A DNA stretch of 64,000 bases from an uncultured Lachnospiraceae bacterium (GCA_947631685.1 CANRMI010000001.1:310001-374000); one strand, 5' to 3'; counted from the stretch's first letter, positions 45,454 through 55,384 are shown. The notes: generated from the sequence alone by a model not told the origin. Numbers and translations are program-made.

Positions 45454-45482
45454 TTTACAACAACAATATTTTGTAGTATAAT
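45454..45482 (+). promoter_or_regulatory. Promoter for mutS
   Basis: TTTACA (45454-45459), 17 nt, then a perfect TATAAT (45477-45482). The leader to the GTG start is about 64 nt. It lies back-to-back with the promoter at 45412-45440 in the 178-nt gap 45375-45552, which holds nothing else clear. Confidence 0.75.
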
Positions 45483-45552
45483 ACTTTTAAGTGTGCATAT
45501 GTTGCATTCTGCGGATATGATGCACACCAGCTTAAGAACAGGAGAGAAAAAA

Positions 45553-48210
45553 GTGGCAGAATTTACTCCTATGATGCAGAAGTATCTGGAGACCAAAAAG
45601 GAATACGCGGACTGCATTCTTTTTTACCGGCTGGGAGATTTTTATGAGATGTTCTTTGACGACGCGCTGACGGCTTCCAAGGAACTGGAAATCACTCTGA
45701 CGGGCAAGGACTGCGGCCAGGAAGAAAGAGCGCCCATGTGCGGCATCCCCTATCATGCGGTGGAGGGATATTTGAACAAGCTGATCAGCAAGGGATACAA
45801 AGTGGCCATCTGCGAACAGGTGGAAGATCCCAAGCTGGCCAAGGGACTGGTAAAAAGAGAGGTCGTGCGGATCGTGACGCCGGGCACCAATATGGATATG
45901 CAGGCCCTGGATGAATCCCGCAACAACTATCTGATGTGTGTAACATATATGCAGACAGGGATCGGAGTGGCTCTGGCGGATGTGTCTACCGGTGATTTTT
46001 TTACCACGGAGGCGGAGGATTTAAGGAAACTGACGGATGAGATCATGAAGTATCAGCCCAAGGAGATCATCTGCAATGACGCCTTTTTGGTAAGCGGTAT
46101 GGATATTGGGGATCTGAAGGGCAGGCTGGGTATCTGCGTCTATCCCCTGGAGCCCCACTTTTTTGAGGATGAGTCGGCACAGAAGTGCCTGATGAGACAT
46201 TTTCACGTGAAAGCCCTGACAGGACTGGGACTGGAGGACTTCCCCATTGGGACCGTAGCCGCGGGAGCGCTGCTGCAGTATCTGTACGATACCCAGAAAA
46301 ACTCCTTGAGCCACATCCAGCATATCCACCCCTACATAGCCAGTAAATATATGCTGCTGGACGCTTCCACCAGACGGAATCTGGAGCTTTGCGAAACGCT
46401 CAGAGAGAAGCAGAAAAGAGGTTCCCTGCTCTGGGTTCTGGACAAGACCAAGACCGCCATGGGAGGACGGACTCTGCGGGGGTATCTGGAACAGCCTCTT
46501 TTGGAAAAGGCACAGATTGAAAAGCGGCTGGACGCCGTGGAGGAGCTTTGCAAAGACGTGGTTTCCAGGGAGGAGATAAGGGAATATCTGAATCCCATAT
46601 ATGATCTGGAAAGGCTTTTAAGCCGTGTCAGCTATAAGACGGCCAACCCCAGGGACCTGATAGCTTTCCGCAATTCCCTGGAAATGCTGCCGTATATCCG
46701 GCAGGTTCTGGGCGGTTTTCACAAAGAACTCTTAAAAGAGATCAGAGAAGAGATCGATGGGTTAGAGGATGTCCACACCCTGCTGGCAAATTCCATCGAA
46801 GAGGAACCGCCGCTGTCTGTCAGAGAGGGAGGCATCATTAAGGACGGCTTCGACGAGGATATTGACAGGCTCAGGAACGCCAAAAAAGACGGCAAGAAGT
46901 GGCTTGCGCAGCTGGAGAATGAAGACAGGGAACGAACGGGCATCAAAAATTTAAAGATCAAATACAATAAGGTTTTCGGCTATTATTTTGAGGTGACAAA
47001 CTCCTACAAAAATCTGGTCCCGCCGGATTACGTGAGGAAGCAGACGCTGGCAAACGCTGAGCGGTACACCACGCCCAGGCTCAAGGAACTGGAAGATACC
47101 ATACTGAACGCGGAAGACAAGCTCTATACGCTGGAATATGATCTGTTCTGTAAGATCCGGGATTCGGTGGCCATGGAAATGGACAGGATCCAGAAAACAG
47201 CCAAGGCAGTGGCCAGGCTGGATGTGTTTGCTTCCCTTTCCCTGACGGCGGAAAGAAACGGCTACGTGCGCCCCAAACTGAACGAAAAGGGCATTATCGA
47301 CATAAAGGACGGCAGGCATCCCGTTGTGGAGCAGATGATAGAAAACGATATGTTTATTGCCAACGACACTTATCTGGACAACAACAGCCACTGCATTGCC
47401 GTGATAACAGGCCCCAATATGGCGGGAAAGTCCACCTATATGAGGCAGACGGCGCTGATCGTGCTCATGGCGCAGGTGGGGTGCTTTGTACCGGCCAAAA
47501 GCGCCAATATCGGGATCGTGGACAGGATCTTTACCAGAGTGGGGGCTTCCGACGATCTGGCCAGCGGCCAGTCCACCTTTATGGTGGAGATGAACGAGGT
47601 CGCCAACATCCTGCGCAACGCTACATCGGACAGTCTGCTGATCCTGGACGAGATCGGCAGAGGCACCTCCACTTTCGACGGCCTTTCCATTGCCTGGGCC
47701 GTGATCGAGCATATCAGCAACCGCAAGCTTTTGGGCGCCAAGACTCTGTTTGCTACCCACTATCACGAGCTGACGGAGCTGGAAGGCAAGATGGGAAATG
47801 TAAACAACTACTGCATTGCCGTAAAAGAGCAGGGGGACGATATTGTCTTTCTGCGTAAGATCATCCGGGGAGGCGCCGATAAGAGCTACGGCATTCAGGT
47901 GGCCAGACTGGCGGGAGTGCCGGACATGGTCATCGACAGGGCCAAGGAGATCGCGGCCCAGCTTCTGGACAATGATATTACGGAAAAGGTGCAGAACATC
48001 GCGGTGAATACCGGGGACGGGAAAAAGAACGGGAAAACGGAGCGTCTGGACGAAGTGGACATGGCGCAGATGTCGCTGTTTGATACGGTAAAAGACGAGG
48101 ACATCCTGGCGGAGCTGGAGGCGGCGGATATCAGCAACATGACACCTTTAGACGCGCTGAACACATTGTACAGGCTGCAGAGCATGCTGAAGAACCGCTG
48201 GCAGGGATAA
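45553..48210 (+). CDS. mutS: DNA mismatch repair protein MutS
   Basis: 885 residues. It binds mismatches and recruits MutL. TPMMQKYLETKKEYADCILF opens the mismatch-binding domain, followed by the FYEMFF motif with the wedge phenylalanine. The ATPase has TGPNMAGKSTYMRQ near 620, DELGR-type ILDEIGRGTSTFDGLSIAW, and ATHYHEL. The start is GTG 45553, 8 nt after AGGAGAGA; the frame is open to 45493, but that part has no ribosome site and lies just after the -10. It is the first of mutS-mutL-miaA-ynbB. Confidence 0.97.
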   Translation: MAEFTPMMQKYLETKKEYADCILFYRLGDFYEMFFDDALTASKELEITLTGKDCGQEERAPMCGIPYHAVEGYLNKLISKGYKVAICEQVEDPKLAKGLVKREVVRIVTPGTNMDMQALDESRNNYLMCVTYMQTGIGVALADVSTGDFFTTEAEDLRKLTDEIMKYQPKEIICNDAFLVSGMDIGDLKGRLGICVYPLEPHFFEDESAQKCLMRHFHVKALTGLGLEDFPIGTVAAGALLQYLYDTQKNSLSHIQHIHPYIASKYMLLDASTRRNLELCETLREKQKRGSLLWVLDKTKTAMGGRTLRGYLEQPLLEKAQIEKRLDAVEELCKDVVSREEIREYLNPIYDLERLLSRVSYKTANPRDLIAFRNSLEMLPYIRQVLGGFHKELLKEIREEIDGLEDVHTLLANSIEEEPPLSVREGGIIKDGFDEDIDRLRNAKKDGKKWLAQLENEDRERTGIKNLKIKYNKVFGYYFEVTNSYKNLVPPDYVRKQTLANAERYTTPRLKELEDTILNAEDKLYTLEYDLFCKIRDSVAMEMDRIQKTAKAVARLDVFASLSLTAERNGYVRPKLNEKGIIDIKDGRHPVVEQMIENDMFIANDTYLDNNSHCIAVITGPNMAGKSTYMRQTALIVLMAQVGCFVPAKSANIGIVDRIFTRVGASDDLASGQSTFMVEMNEVANILRNATSDSLLILDEIGRGTSTFDGLSIAWAVIEHISNRKLLGAKTLFATHYHELTELEGKMGNVNNYCIAVKEQGDDIVFLRKIIRGGADKSYGIQVARLAGVPDMVIDRAKEIAAQLLDNDITEKVQNIAVNTGDGKKNGKTERLDEVDMAQMSLFDTVKDEDILAELEAADISNMTPLDALNTLYRLQSMLKNRWQG

Positions 48211-48228
48211 CAACGGAAAGGGACGGAT

Positions 48229-50109
48229 ATGGCAAAGATACAGATACTGGATTCCGAAACGATCGATAAAATAGCTGCGGGAGAAGTGGTGGAACGGCCC
48301 TCCAGCGTGGTAAAGGAGCTGGTGGAAAACGCCATGGACGCTGGGAGCACTTCCGTGACCGTGGAAATTAAGGATGGCGGTATTTCCTTTATACGGGTAA
48401 CGGATAACGGAAGCGGCATAGAGGCTTCCCAGATCAGGAACGCTTTCCTGCGCCACGCGACCAGTAAAATATCTTCCGCGGAAGAACTGCATGACATTAA
48501 AAGCCTGGGATTCCGCGGAGAGGCACTTTCCAGTATTTCGGCGGTGGCCAGGGTGGAACTCATCAGCAAGACCAAAGAGTCCCTGAACGGGATCCGTTAT
48601 ATGTGCGAGGGAGCGGCGGAAACGGAATGGACCGAGGTGGGAGCGCCGGAGGGAACCACCGTTCTGGTGCGGAATCTGTTTTTCAATACGCCGGTGCGGC
48701 GCAAATTTTTAAAGCAGCCCCAGACGGAGGGCAGCTATATTGTGGAGCTGATGGAGCATTTGGCACTGTCCAGACCGGATATTGCTTTCAGGCTTATCGT
48801 AAACGGGCAGATGAAGTTCCATACCTCCGGCAGCGGAGATCTGAAAGAGGTCATCTACCGTATTTACGGCAGGGAGATCGCGGAGACTCTCATACCGGCC
48901 AGGGCCCAGATGGAAGGAGCCGCAATCTCCGGTTACCTGGGAAAACCGGTATTGAACCGTTCCAACCGCAACTTTGAGAATTACTATATCAACGGCAGAT
49001 ATATTAAGAGTACGCTGCTGGCGAAAGCCATAGAGGAGGGATACAGCCAGTATCTGATGCAGCACAAGTTCCCTTTTACGGTCCTGCATTTTGATGTGGA
49101 TACGGAAATGGTGGATGTGAATGTGCATCCTACTAAAATGGACGTTCGGTTTACGGAAGGAGAGAAGTTCTTCCGCTTTGTCGCGAATTCCGTATCCGAT
49201 ATTCTGGAACACAGGGAAATGATCCCGGAGACAGCGTTAGATAACAAGGCGGAAGATACTTTCCAAGACCTGGAAGCGGCAGACAGGAAAGATACCCGGG
49301 AAGAATCTGCGCCGGAGCCTTTTGAAACGGTCAGGACCAGGCAGTATCAGGTCATGGAAGAGATGAAATATGAGGCTGAAAGGCCCAAAATGCAGGATTT
49401 CCTGCAAAAACCTACAGAAAATCCGGAAAAATCCCAGGAAAATAGTCGGAAAAACGGAGAAAATCCTGCATTTTCTACAGTTTCCCAGCTTTCTCTGTTT
49501 GAAGAAAAGCTGCTGAGCCCCCAAAACCGACAGGAGTATCGCATTTTGGGGCAGATATTCGACACCTACTGGCTGTTGGTATTTCAGGACAAGCTCTTTA
49601 TTGTGGACCAGCACGCGGCTCACGAGAAAGTCAAATATGAAAGGCTGATCCGGCAGTTCCGGGAAAAGTCTGTGGTGTCCCAGAGCCTGAATCCGCCCAT
49701 TGTTGTCAGCCTGACGGCCCAGGAAGAGCGCGTCCTTTCGGAATACGGAAGGGTTTTCTGCGGACTGGGATTTGAGTTTGAGGAATTTGGCGGCAGGGAA
49801 TATGCTTTAAGGGGTGTGCCCGCCGATCTGTACGGCTGCGGGGAAAAAGAATTGTTTCTGGAGGTCTTGGATGAACTTTCCCAGGCGCCGCCGGTGGGCA
49901 GACAGCCGGCTGTCGTAGAGGAAAAACTGGCTTCCATGGCCTGCAAGGCCGCGGTGAAGGGCAACAGCAGCTTAAAGACGGAGGAAATGGAAGCCCTTTT
50001 GGATGAACTGCTGACGCTGGAAAATCCGTACAACTGTCCCCATGGAAGACCTACCATTATTTCCATGAGCAAGTATGAGATCGAAAAGAAATTTAAGCGG
50101 ATCGTGTAG
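48229..50109 (+). CDS. mutL: DNA mismatch repair protein MutL (endonuclease type)
   Basis: 626 residues. GHKL ATPase at 1-330: ENAMDAGSTSV, DNGSGI, GFRGEALSSI. A variable polar linker rich in Glu, Asn and Lys covers about 340-435. The C-terminal dimer domain has DQHAAHEKVKYE near 459, fitting the metal-dependent nicking motif DQHA(X)2E(X)4E, plus CKAAVKGN and CPHGRPT. So this is a nicking MutL as expected for bacteria without MutH. ATG 48229 lies 18 nt after mutS. Confidence 0.97.
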   Translation: MAKIQILDSETIDKIAAGEVVERPSSVVKELVENAMDAGSTSVTVEIKDGGISFIRVTDNGSGIEASQIRNAFLRHATSKISSAEELHDIKSLGFRGEALSSISAVARVELISKTKESLNGIRYMCEGAAETEWTEVGAPEGTTVLVRNLFFNTPVRRKFLKQPQTEGSYIVELMEHLALSRPDIAFRLIVNGQMKFHTSGSGDLKEVIYRIYGREIAETLIPARAQMEGAAISGYLGKPVLNRSNRNFENYYINGRYIKSTLLAKAIEEGYSQYLMQHKFPFTVLHFDVDTEMVDVNVHPTKMDVRFTEGEKFFRFVANSVSDILEHREMIPETALDNKAEDTFQDLEAADRKDTREESAPEPFETVRTRQYQVMEEMKYEAERPKMQDFLQKPTENPEKSQENSRKNGENPAFSTVSQLSLFEEKLLSPQNRQEYRILGQIFDTYWLLVFQDKLFIVDQHAAHEKVKYERLIRQFREKSVVSQSLNPPIVVSLTAQEERVLSEYGRVFCGLGFEFEEFGGREYALRGVPADLYGCGEKELFLEVLDELSQAPPVGRQPAVVEEKLASMACKAAVKGNSSLKTEEMEALLDELLTLENPYNCPHGRPTIISMSKYEIEKKFKRIV

Positions 50110-50145
50110 AGATTGTCTGGGAATTGTGCAGGAATGCAGGAAAAT

Positions 50146-51108
50146 ATGGAATCGAAAAGACCTTTGCTCATTTTAGGCGGGCCCACTGCGGCCGGAAAAA
50201 CAAAATTATCCATTCTGCTGGCCAAAGCCGTAGGCGGAGAGATCATATCGGCCGATTCCATGCAGGTGTACCGGCATATGGATATTGGCTCGGCCAAGAT
50301 CAGGCCGGAGGAAATGGAAGGGGTGCCCCATCACCTGATCGATATTTTGGAGCCGGGGGAAGCCTTTAACGTGGTGATCTTTCAGGAACTCTGCAAAGAA
50401 GCCATGACGGGCATCTATGAGAGAGGACATATTCCCATTCTCACGGGTGGAACCGGATTTTACATTCAGGCCGTACTCTATGATATAGATTTTACCGAAA
50501 ATGACAGCGATACGTCATACCGGAGGGAGTTGGAGGCCGAAGCGCAAAAGGACGGAGGCAGAGAGAAGCTCTATGCCATGCTGAAAGAGGTGGATGAAAA
50601 GGCGGCTCTGGCCATTCATCCCAACAATGTCAAGCGTGTGATCAGGGCGCTGGAATTTGAACGCCAGACGCATTCTCCCATTTCTCTGCACAACGAGATC
50701 CAGCGTGAAAAGAAAAGCCCCTATGCCTATTGCTATTTTGTGCTGACTGACAAACGGGAAAAGCTCTATGAGAAGATCGACAAACGGGTGGACAGGATGC
50801 TGGAGGAGGGACTGCTGGGGGAAGTGGAGGCTTTAAGGGCAGGAGGCTGCACCCGGGATATGGTATCCATGCAGGGGCTGGGCTATAAGGAGCTGTTTGC
50901 TTATCTGGAGGGCGAGATCACTTTAGAGGAGGCGGTGTACCGCATAAAACGGGACACCAGGCATTTTGCCAAGCGGCAGCTCACTTGGCTGAAACGGGAA
51001 AAGGACGTAGTCTGGTATGATAAAAGCGCCTTTCAATATGACGAGGACGCGATACTGAAAGATATGGTAAAAAGAACAGCCATACTGCTGGAAAAAGAAG
51101 AGGATTGA
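50146..51108 (+). CDS. miaA: tRNA dimethylallyltransferase
   Basis: 320 residues. It transfers the isopentenyl group to A37 of tRNAs, the substrate for MiaB. P-loop GGPTAAGKTKLS, then SADSMQVYRHMDIGSAK, LTGGTGFYIQAV and TRHFAKRQLTW. ATG 50146 (MESKRPLLIL) gives the usual N-terminus; ATG 50134 and TTG 50113 in frame are alternatives, and ribosome sites are weak for all. In many Firmicutes hfq follows miaA; here ynbB follows directly. Confidence 0.95.
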   Translation: MESKRPLLILGGPTAAGKTKLSILLAKAVGGEIISADSMQVYRHMDIGSAKIRPEEMEGVPHHLIDILEPGEAFNVVIFQELCKEAMTGIYERGHIPILTGGTGFYIQAVLYDIDFTENDSDTSYRRELEAEAQKDGGREKLYAMLKEVDEKAALAIHPNNVKRVIRALEFERQTHSPISLHNEIQREKKSPYAYCYFVLTDKREKLYEKIDKRVDRMLEEGLLGEVEALRAGGCTRDMVSMQGLGYKELFAYLEGEITLEEAVYRIKRDTRHFAKRQLTWLKREKDVVWYDKSAFQYDEDAILKDMVKRTAILLEKEED

Positions 51109-51109
51109 T

Positions 51110-52426
51110 ATGAACGAGGAATTAAAAGAGCAGTATACCGCTATGGGGATCGCGCCGGAGGTGCTTTCCTACGGAGAAGAAGTAGAAAATATGCTGAAAA
51201 GCCGGTTCGCGGAGATCGATGAGACCGCGGAATATAACCAGCTGAAGGTACTGCGGGCCATGCAGGAGCATAAGGTGAGCGAAGCCTGCCTGCTGGGCAC
51301 CACAGGATACGGCTATAACGATCTGGGCAGGGATACACTGGAAAAGGTTTACGCCTCCGTATTCCATACCGAGGACGCCCTGGTACGGCCCCAGATCACC
51401 TGCGGCACCCATGCGCTGGCGCTGGCGCTGATGAGCAATCTGCGGCCCGGGGACGAACTGCTTTCCCCTGCGGGGAAGCCCTATGATACCTTAGAAGAGG
51501 TGATCGGGATCCGGCCGTCCATGGGCTCCCTCAAAGAGTACGGGATCACGTATAAACAGGTGGATCTGCTGGCGGACGGCAGCTTTGATTATGAAAATAT
51601 TAAAAAGGCCATCGGAGAGAAAACCCGGCTGGTCACTATCCAGCGTTCCAAGGGGTACCAGACAAGACCCACTTTTTCCGTGGCTCGTATCGGGGAGCTG
51701 ATCGCTTTTATCAAGGGCATCAAGCCGGATGTGCTCTGTATGGTGGACAACTGCTACGGAGAATTTGTGGAAAGACTAGAGCCTACGGATGTGGGAGCGG
51801 ATATGGCGGTGGGCTCGCTGATCAAAAATCCCGGGGGCGGACTGGCTCCCATAGGCGGATATATCGTTGGGAAAAAAGAGTGTGTGGAAAATGCGGCCTG
51901 CAGGCTGACGTCTCCTGGACTGGGCAGGGAGGTGGGGGCCTCCTTAGGGGTACTGAGTTCCTTTTATCAGGGGCTCTTTCTGGCGCCGACGGTAACGGCG
52001 GCAGCGTTAAAGGGAGCGATCTTTGCGGCAAATATCTATGAAGGGCTGGGCTTTCCCGTGGTGCCCGACGGGAAGGAGAGCAGGCATGACATTATTCAGG
52101 CGGTGACATTCGGGACTCCGGAGGGAGTGATCGCTTTCTGTCAGGGAATCCAGGCAGCGGCGCCGGTGGACGGGCATGTGTCCCCGCAGCCTTGGGATAT
52201 GCCCGGATACGACGCTCCGGTCATTATGGCGGCGGGCGCTTTTGTTTCCGGTTCGTCCATTGAGCTTTCCGCGGACGGTCCCATCAAACCGCCCTATGCG
52301 GTGTACTTTCAGGGAGGCTTGACCTGGCAGCATGCCAAATTCGGCGTTTTGAAATCTCTGCAGGCATTGGTGGATGGGGGAATCGTGTCGAAACTTTTAC
52401 ATAAAAATTTATATACAGTGGGGTAA
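51110..52426 (+). CDS. ynbB: PLP-dependent methionine gamma-lyase-family protein (aluminium-resistance/YnbB type)
   Basis: 438 residues. The Cys/Met-metabolism fold has TTGYGYNDLGRDTLEKVYA, QITCGTHALALALMSNLRPGD (given in part) and DNCYGEFVE with the Asp that binds PLP. The PLP lysine is in VGSLIKNPGGGLAPIGGYI. Annotated as aluminium resistance protein in old records, but its reaction is not known. ATG 51110 follows the miaA stop by 1 nt. The association with miaA is conserved in Firmicutes. Confidence 0.9.
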   Translation: MNEELKEQYTAMGIAPEVLSYGEEVENMLKSRFAEIDETAEYNQLKVLRAMQEHKVSEACLLGTTGYGYNDLGRDTLEKVYASVFHTEDALVRPQITCGTHALALALMSNLRPGDELLSPAGKPYDTLEEVIGIRPSMGSLKEYGITYKQVDLLADGSFDYENIKKAIGEKTRLVTIQRSKGYQTRPTFSVARIGELIAFIKGIKPDVLCMVDNCYGEFVERLEPTDVGADMAVGSLIKNPGGGLAPIGGYIVGKKECVENAACRLTSPGLGREVGASLGVLSSFYQGLFLAPTVTAAALKGAIFAANIYEGLGFPVVPDGKESRHDIIQAVTFGTPEGVIAFCQGIQAAAPVDGHVSPQPWDMPGYDAPVIMAAGAFVSGSSIELSADGPIKPPYAVYFQGGLTWQHAKFGVLKSLQALVDGGIVSKLLHKNLYTVG

Positions 52427-52440
52427 AATTGTGTTAAAAT
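52412..52440 (+). promoter_or_regulatory. Possible promoter for the DUF4321-radC-mre cluster
   Basis: TATACA (52412-52417), 17 nt, then TAAAAT (52435-52440). The -35 matches 4 of 6 and the -10 matches 5 of 6. It overlaps the ynbB end and lies 50 nt before the next start. Confidence 0.4.
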
Positions 52441-52489
52441 AATTTCCATATGTGAAATACTGACAAATGAGGGAAGCGAGGACGCGGAT

Positions 52490-52729
52490 TTGAAAAAATG
52501 GAACTGGACCTTGTTACTGTTGGTGCTGATAGGATTTGTGATAGGAAGGTTTATCGGAACGTTTTTTGCCGGCACGTGGCTGGACTATGGACAGAGCTTT
52601 GGATTGAGCACGCCTGTGGTACTGGATCTGGGATTCATTATCCTGACCATGGGACTGCAGATCAGTATCAATATCGCCAGCGTGATCGGGGTGATCATCG
52701 CCCTGGTGGTATACCGTTTTATCAGATAG
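52490..52729 (+). CDS. Small membrane protein, DUF4321-like
   Basis: 79 residues with two membrane helices (about 6-27 and 44-75) and almost nothing else. MKKWNWTLLLLVLIGFVIG and LDLGFIILTMGLQISINIA fit the DUF4321 family of clostridia, whose function is unknown. It starts with TTG 52490 after a purine-rich stretch (GAGG). Its place at the head of the radC-mreBCD cluster suggests a link to the cell-shape machinery. Confidence 0.75.
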   Translation: MKKWNWTLLLLVLIGFVIGRFIGTFFAGTWLDYGQSFGLSTPVVLDLGFIILTMGLQISINIASVIGVIIALVVYRFIR

Positions 52730-52780
52730 ATTTCACATGCATTCGGGAAGTCCGTACGGGAAGGCTGTTTGGGAGGACGT

Positions 52781-53479
52781 ATGGACAGAAAAGATCAAAA
52801 AGAAACCGATCAGGTACGGCTGCGCCCCTATGAAAAATTTATGAAATTCGGCGCCGCCAGTCTGACAGAAAGCGAGCTGCTGGCAGTCATACTGCGTACC
52901 GGAACACGGGAAGAGGATGTGGAGGCGCTGGCCGCCCATATCTTGAAACTGGCCGATTATGACAGGCTGGGACTGACAGGCCTGCATCACGTGAGCATGG
53001 AGCGGCTTCTCCAGCTGAAAGGAATCGGTAAGGTAAAGGCCATACAGATAAAGTGCGTGATAGAGTTCTGCACGAGACTGGCCAAATCCCGCGCCAGCAG
53101 GACGCTGGTTTTTAACCGCTCCGGCACGGTGGCGGCTTACTACATGGAGACACTGCGCCACAGAAGCAGGGAATGTGTGCTGCTTCTCATGCTGGATACG
53201 AAGGGACAGTTGATAAAAGAGCTGGAATTGTCAAAGGGAACGGTAAGATCTTCCCTGCTTTCGCCGAGAGAGGTGTTTTTAGAAGCACTGAAAGCCGAGG
53301 CTGTCAACATTATTCTGCTGCACAATCATCCCAGCGGGGATCCTTCTCCCAGCAGGGAGGATATGACGGTGACGGAGAATATCGCAAAGATGGGTTCCAT
53401 GCTGGATATTCCGCTGTTGGATCATATCATTATCGGCGACAATAAGTATATCAGCTTTAAAGAACAAGGTTATCTATAG
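52781..53479 (+). CDS. radC: RadC-family JAB/MPN protein
   Basis: 232 residues. HhH region LLQLKGIGKVKAIQIKC near 75-95, then an MPN/JAB metal domain with HNHPSGDPSPSREDM carrying HxH and the distal Asp. The old repair role of RadC is doubtful; the true substrate is unknown. GGGAGG 4 nt before ATG 52781 selects this start over TTG 52769. radC next to mreB is a classic Firmicute pairing. Confidence 0.94.
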   Translation: MDRKDQKETDQVRLRPYEKFMKFGAASLTESELLAVILRTGTREEDVEALAAHILKLADYDRLGLTGLHHVSMERLLQLKGIGKVKAIQIKCVIEFCTRLAKSRASRTLVFNRSGTVAAYYMETLRHRSRECVLLLMLDTKGQLIKELELSKGTVRSSLLSPREVFLEALKAEAVNIILLHNHPSGDPSPSREDMTVTENIAKMGSMLDIPLLDHIIIGDNKYISFKEQGYL

Positions 53480-53495
53480 GAAAGGGGTTGTTGTT

Positions 53496-54506
53496 TTGGC
53501 CAACAATACATTTGGTATCGACCTGGGTACCAGCAACATCAAAATCTACAGCAGGAGCGACGACAGCGTCATGGTGGAGAAGAACATGATCGCCATCGAA
53601 AATAAAAATACGGTTTTCGCCTATGGAAACTCCGCTTTTGAAATGTATGAGAAAGCGCCTGCCAATATTCATATATCTTATCCGCTCTGCAACGGCGTCA
53701 TAGCGGATATTAAGAACATGCAGACTCTGATCCGCTATTTTGTGGAGGATCTGATGAAGGGGAACGTCCGGCCCGCGGATTACCTGATCGCGGTGCCAAC
53801 GGATGTGACCGAGGTGGAAAAGAGAGCGTTCTATGATCTGGTAAAGGACGCCAATGTAAAGGCCCGTAAGATCATGGTGGTGGAAAAGGCGGTGGCTGAC
53901 GGCCTGGGCATGGATATTGACGTAAAGAACTCCCAGGGAGTGCTGGTAGTAAACGTGGGATACGATACGACTGAAATCTCCATTCTCTCTTTAGGAGGGA
54001 TCGTATTGAGCCGGCTCATCAAGGTCGGGGGCCTGAAATTTGACGAGGCCATCCGCAACGCGGTAAGGAAGGAATTTTCCCTGATCATCGGAGGCAAGAC
54101 GGCGGAAACCGTCAAGATGAACTTGAAGGAGCTGGAGAAAGAAGAAAAGGGCGCCGTCGTATACGGGCGGGACATTGTGACCGGTCTGCCGGTGGAAAGG
54201 GAGATCCCAACGGCTCTGGTGGATGAAGCTTTAGAGGAGCATTTTAATACCATTATCGACAATGTGAAAGTAATCCTGGAAAGGACGCCGCCGGAGCTGG
54301 CAGCGGATATTTACAGGCATGGCATCTATCTGACGGGAGGTGCCTCCCAGGTCAGCCATCTGGCGGAAAAAATGGCGAAAGGCACGGGGTTAAAGATCAA
54401 TTCCTCCGAGATGCCTGTGGAAAGTGTAGTCATGGGGCTGGCCAAGATCATCAAGGATGAGAATTACAGAACCGTAGCTTACGCGATTGAAGGAATGAGT
54501 AAATGA
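53496..54506 (+). CDS. mreB: Rod-shape actin homologue MreB
   Basis: 336 residues, actin fold. FGIDLGTSNIKIY binds phosphate; the YVPTD-like element is AVPTDVTEVEKRAF, then VVEKAVADGLGMDID and IYLTGGASQVSHLAEKM. It forms membrane-attached filaments that guide wall synthesis. It starts with TTG 53496, with AAAGGGG 8 nt upstream. The stop overlaps mreC by 4 nt. The sequence is somewhat divergent at the N-terminus (YSRSDDSVMVEKN), so Mbl or MreBH cannot be excluded. Confidence 0.93.
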   Translation: MANNTFGIDLGTSNIKIYSRSDDSVMVEKNMIAIENKNTVFAYGNSAFEMYEKAPANIHISYPLCNGVIADIKNMQTLIRYFVEDLMKGNVRPADYLIAVPTDVTEVEKRAFYDLVKDANVKARKIMVVEKAVADGLGMDIDVKNSQGVLVVNVGYDTTEISILSLGGIVLSRLIKVGGLKFDEAIRNAVRKEFSLIIGGKTAETVKMNLKELEKEEKGAVVYGRDIVTGLPVEREIPTALVDEALEEHFNTIIDNVKVILERTPPELAADIYRHGIYLTGGASQVSHLAEKMAKGTGLKINSSEMPVESVVMGLAKIIKDENYRTVAYAIEGMSK

Positions 54507-55384
54507 GTCCGATAGTGAAGCAAAAAGGGGAGAGGTTTTCTCTTCCGGGAAAATATCTCCTTTTTATCCTGACCGTCCTGTGTACAGTCATGATGCTCAT
54601 GACTTTCAGCACGGATATTTTTAACAGGCCTCTGAATACGGTAATGGGTTATCTGGTGGTTCCTTTTCAGCGGGGGATCAGCAGCGTGGGCGGCTGGCTT
54701 TCCACCCGCTCCGAGGAGCTGGCGCAGATCAGAGCGCTTTTGGAAGAAAATGAGGCGCTGAAAGAACAGGTCAATGAGCTGACACTGGAAAACACCCGCT
54801 TACAGCAGGATCGCTATGAGCTGAATACCCTGCGGGAGCTGTATAAACTGGATGGCCAATACGAGGAATATGAAAAAGTGGGAGCTAGGATCATCGCCAG
54901 GGATTCCGGCAACTGGTACCACACCTTTACCATCGACAAGGGGACGGAGGATGGCCTGGAGGTGGATATGAACGTGATCGCCGGCAGCGGCAGCGAGGGC
55001 GGCCTGGTAGGCAGGATCGTTTCCGTAGGCCCCAACTGGGCGAAGGTGGTATCCATTATTTCCGACAACTCCAACGTGAGCGGACAGATGCTGGCTACCG
55101 GGGATAAGCTGATCGTTTCAGGGGACCTGGAACTGATGCAGGATGGAAAGATCAGGTTTTCCCAGCTTTTAGACAGCGCAGGCGCGGTGGTAACAGGCGA
55201 TAAGATCGTCACCTCCGATATCAGCGACAAATATCTCCCCGGGATCCTGATCGGGTATATCGGGGAGATGAATCTGGATTCCAACAAGCTGACAAAATCA
55301 GGGACGGTGACTCCGGCAGTGGATTTTGAGCACCTGGATGAGGTGCTTGTCATCCTCACGTTAAAGCAGTCTGTGGAGGAATGA
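54503..55384 (+). CDS. mreC: Rod-shape protein MreC
   Basis: 293 residues. One membrane helix (about 15-35), a coiled coil at 65-110 (LRALLEEN/LKEQVNELTLENTRLQQ type), then two beta-barrel units with ARDSGNWYHTFTIDKGTEDG and GLVGRIVSVGPNWAKV. It links MreB to PBP2 on the outside. ATG 54503 overlaps the mreB stop. Typical length and features. Confidence 0.94.
   Translation: MSPIVKQKGERFSLPGKYLLFILTVLCTVMMLMTFSTDIFNRPLNTVMGYLVVPFQRGISSVGGWLSTRSEELAQIRALLEENEALKEQVNELTLENTRLQQDRYELNTLRELYKLDGQYEEYEKVGARIIARDSGNWYHTFTIDKGTEDGLEVDMNVIAGSGSEGGLVGRIVSVGPNWAKVVSIISDNSNVSGQMLATGDKLIVSGDLELMQDGKIRFSQLLDSAGAVVTGDKIVTSDISDKYLPGILIGYIGEMNLDSNKLTKSGTVTPAVDFEHLDEVLVILTLKQSVEE

Noticed and set aside
46951-47766. 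271-residue minus-strand frame opposite mutS
   Set aside because: Antisense shadow of the MutS core and ATPase region.
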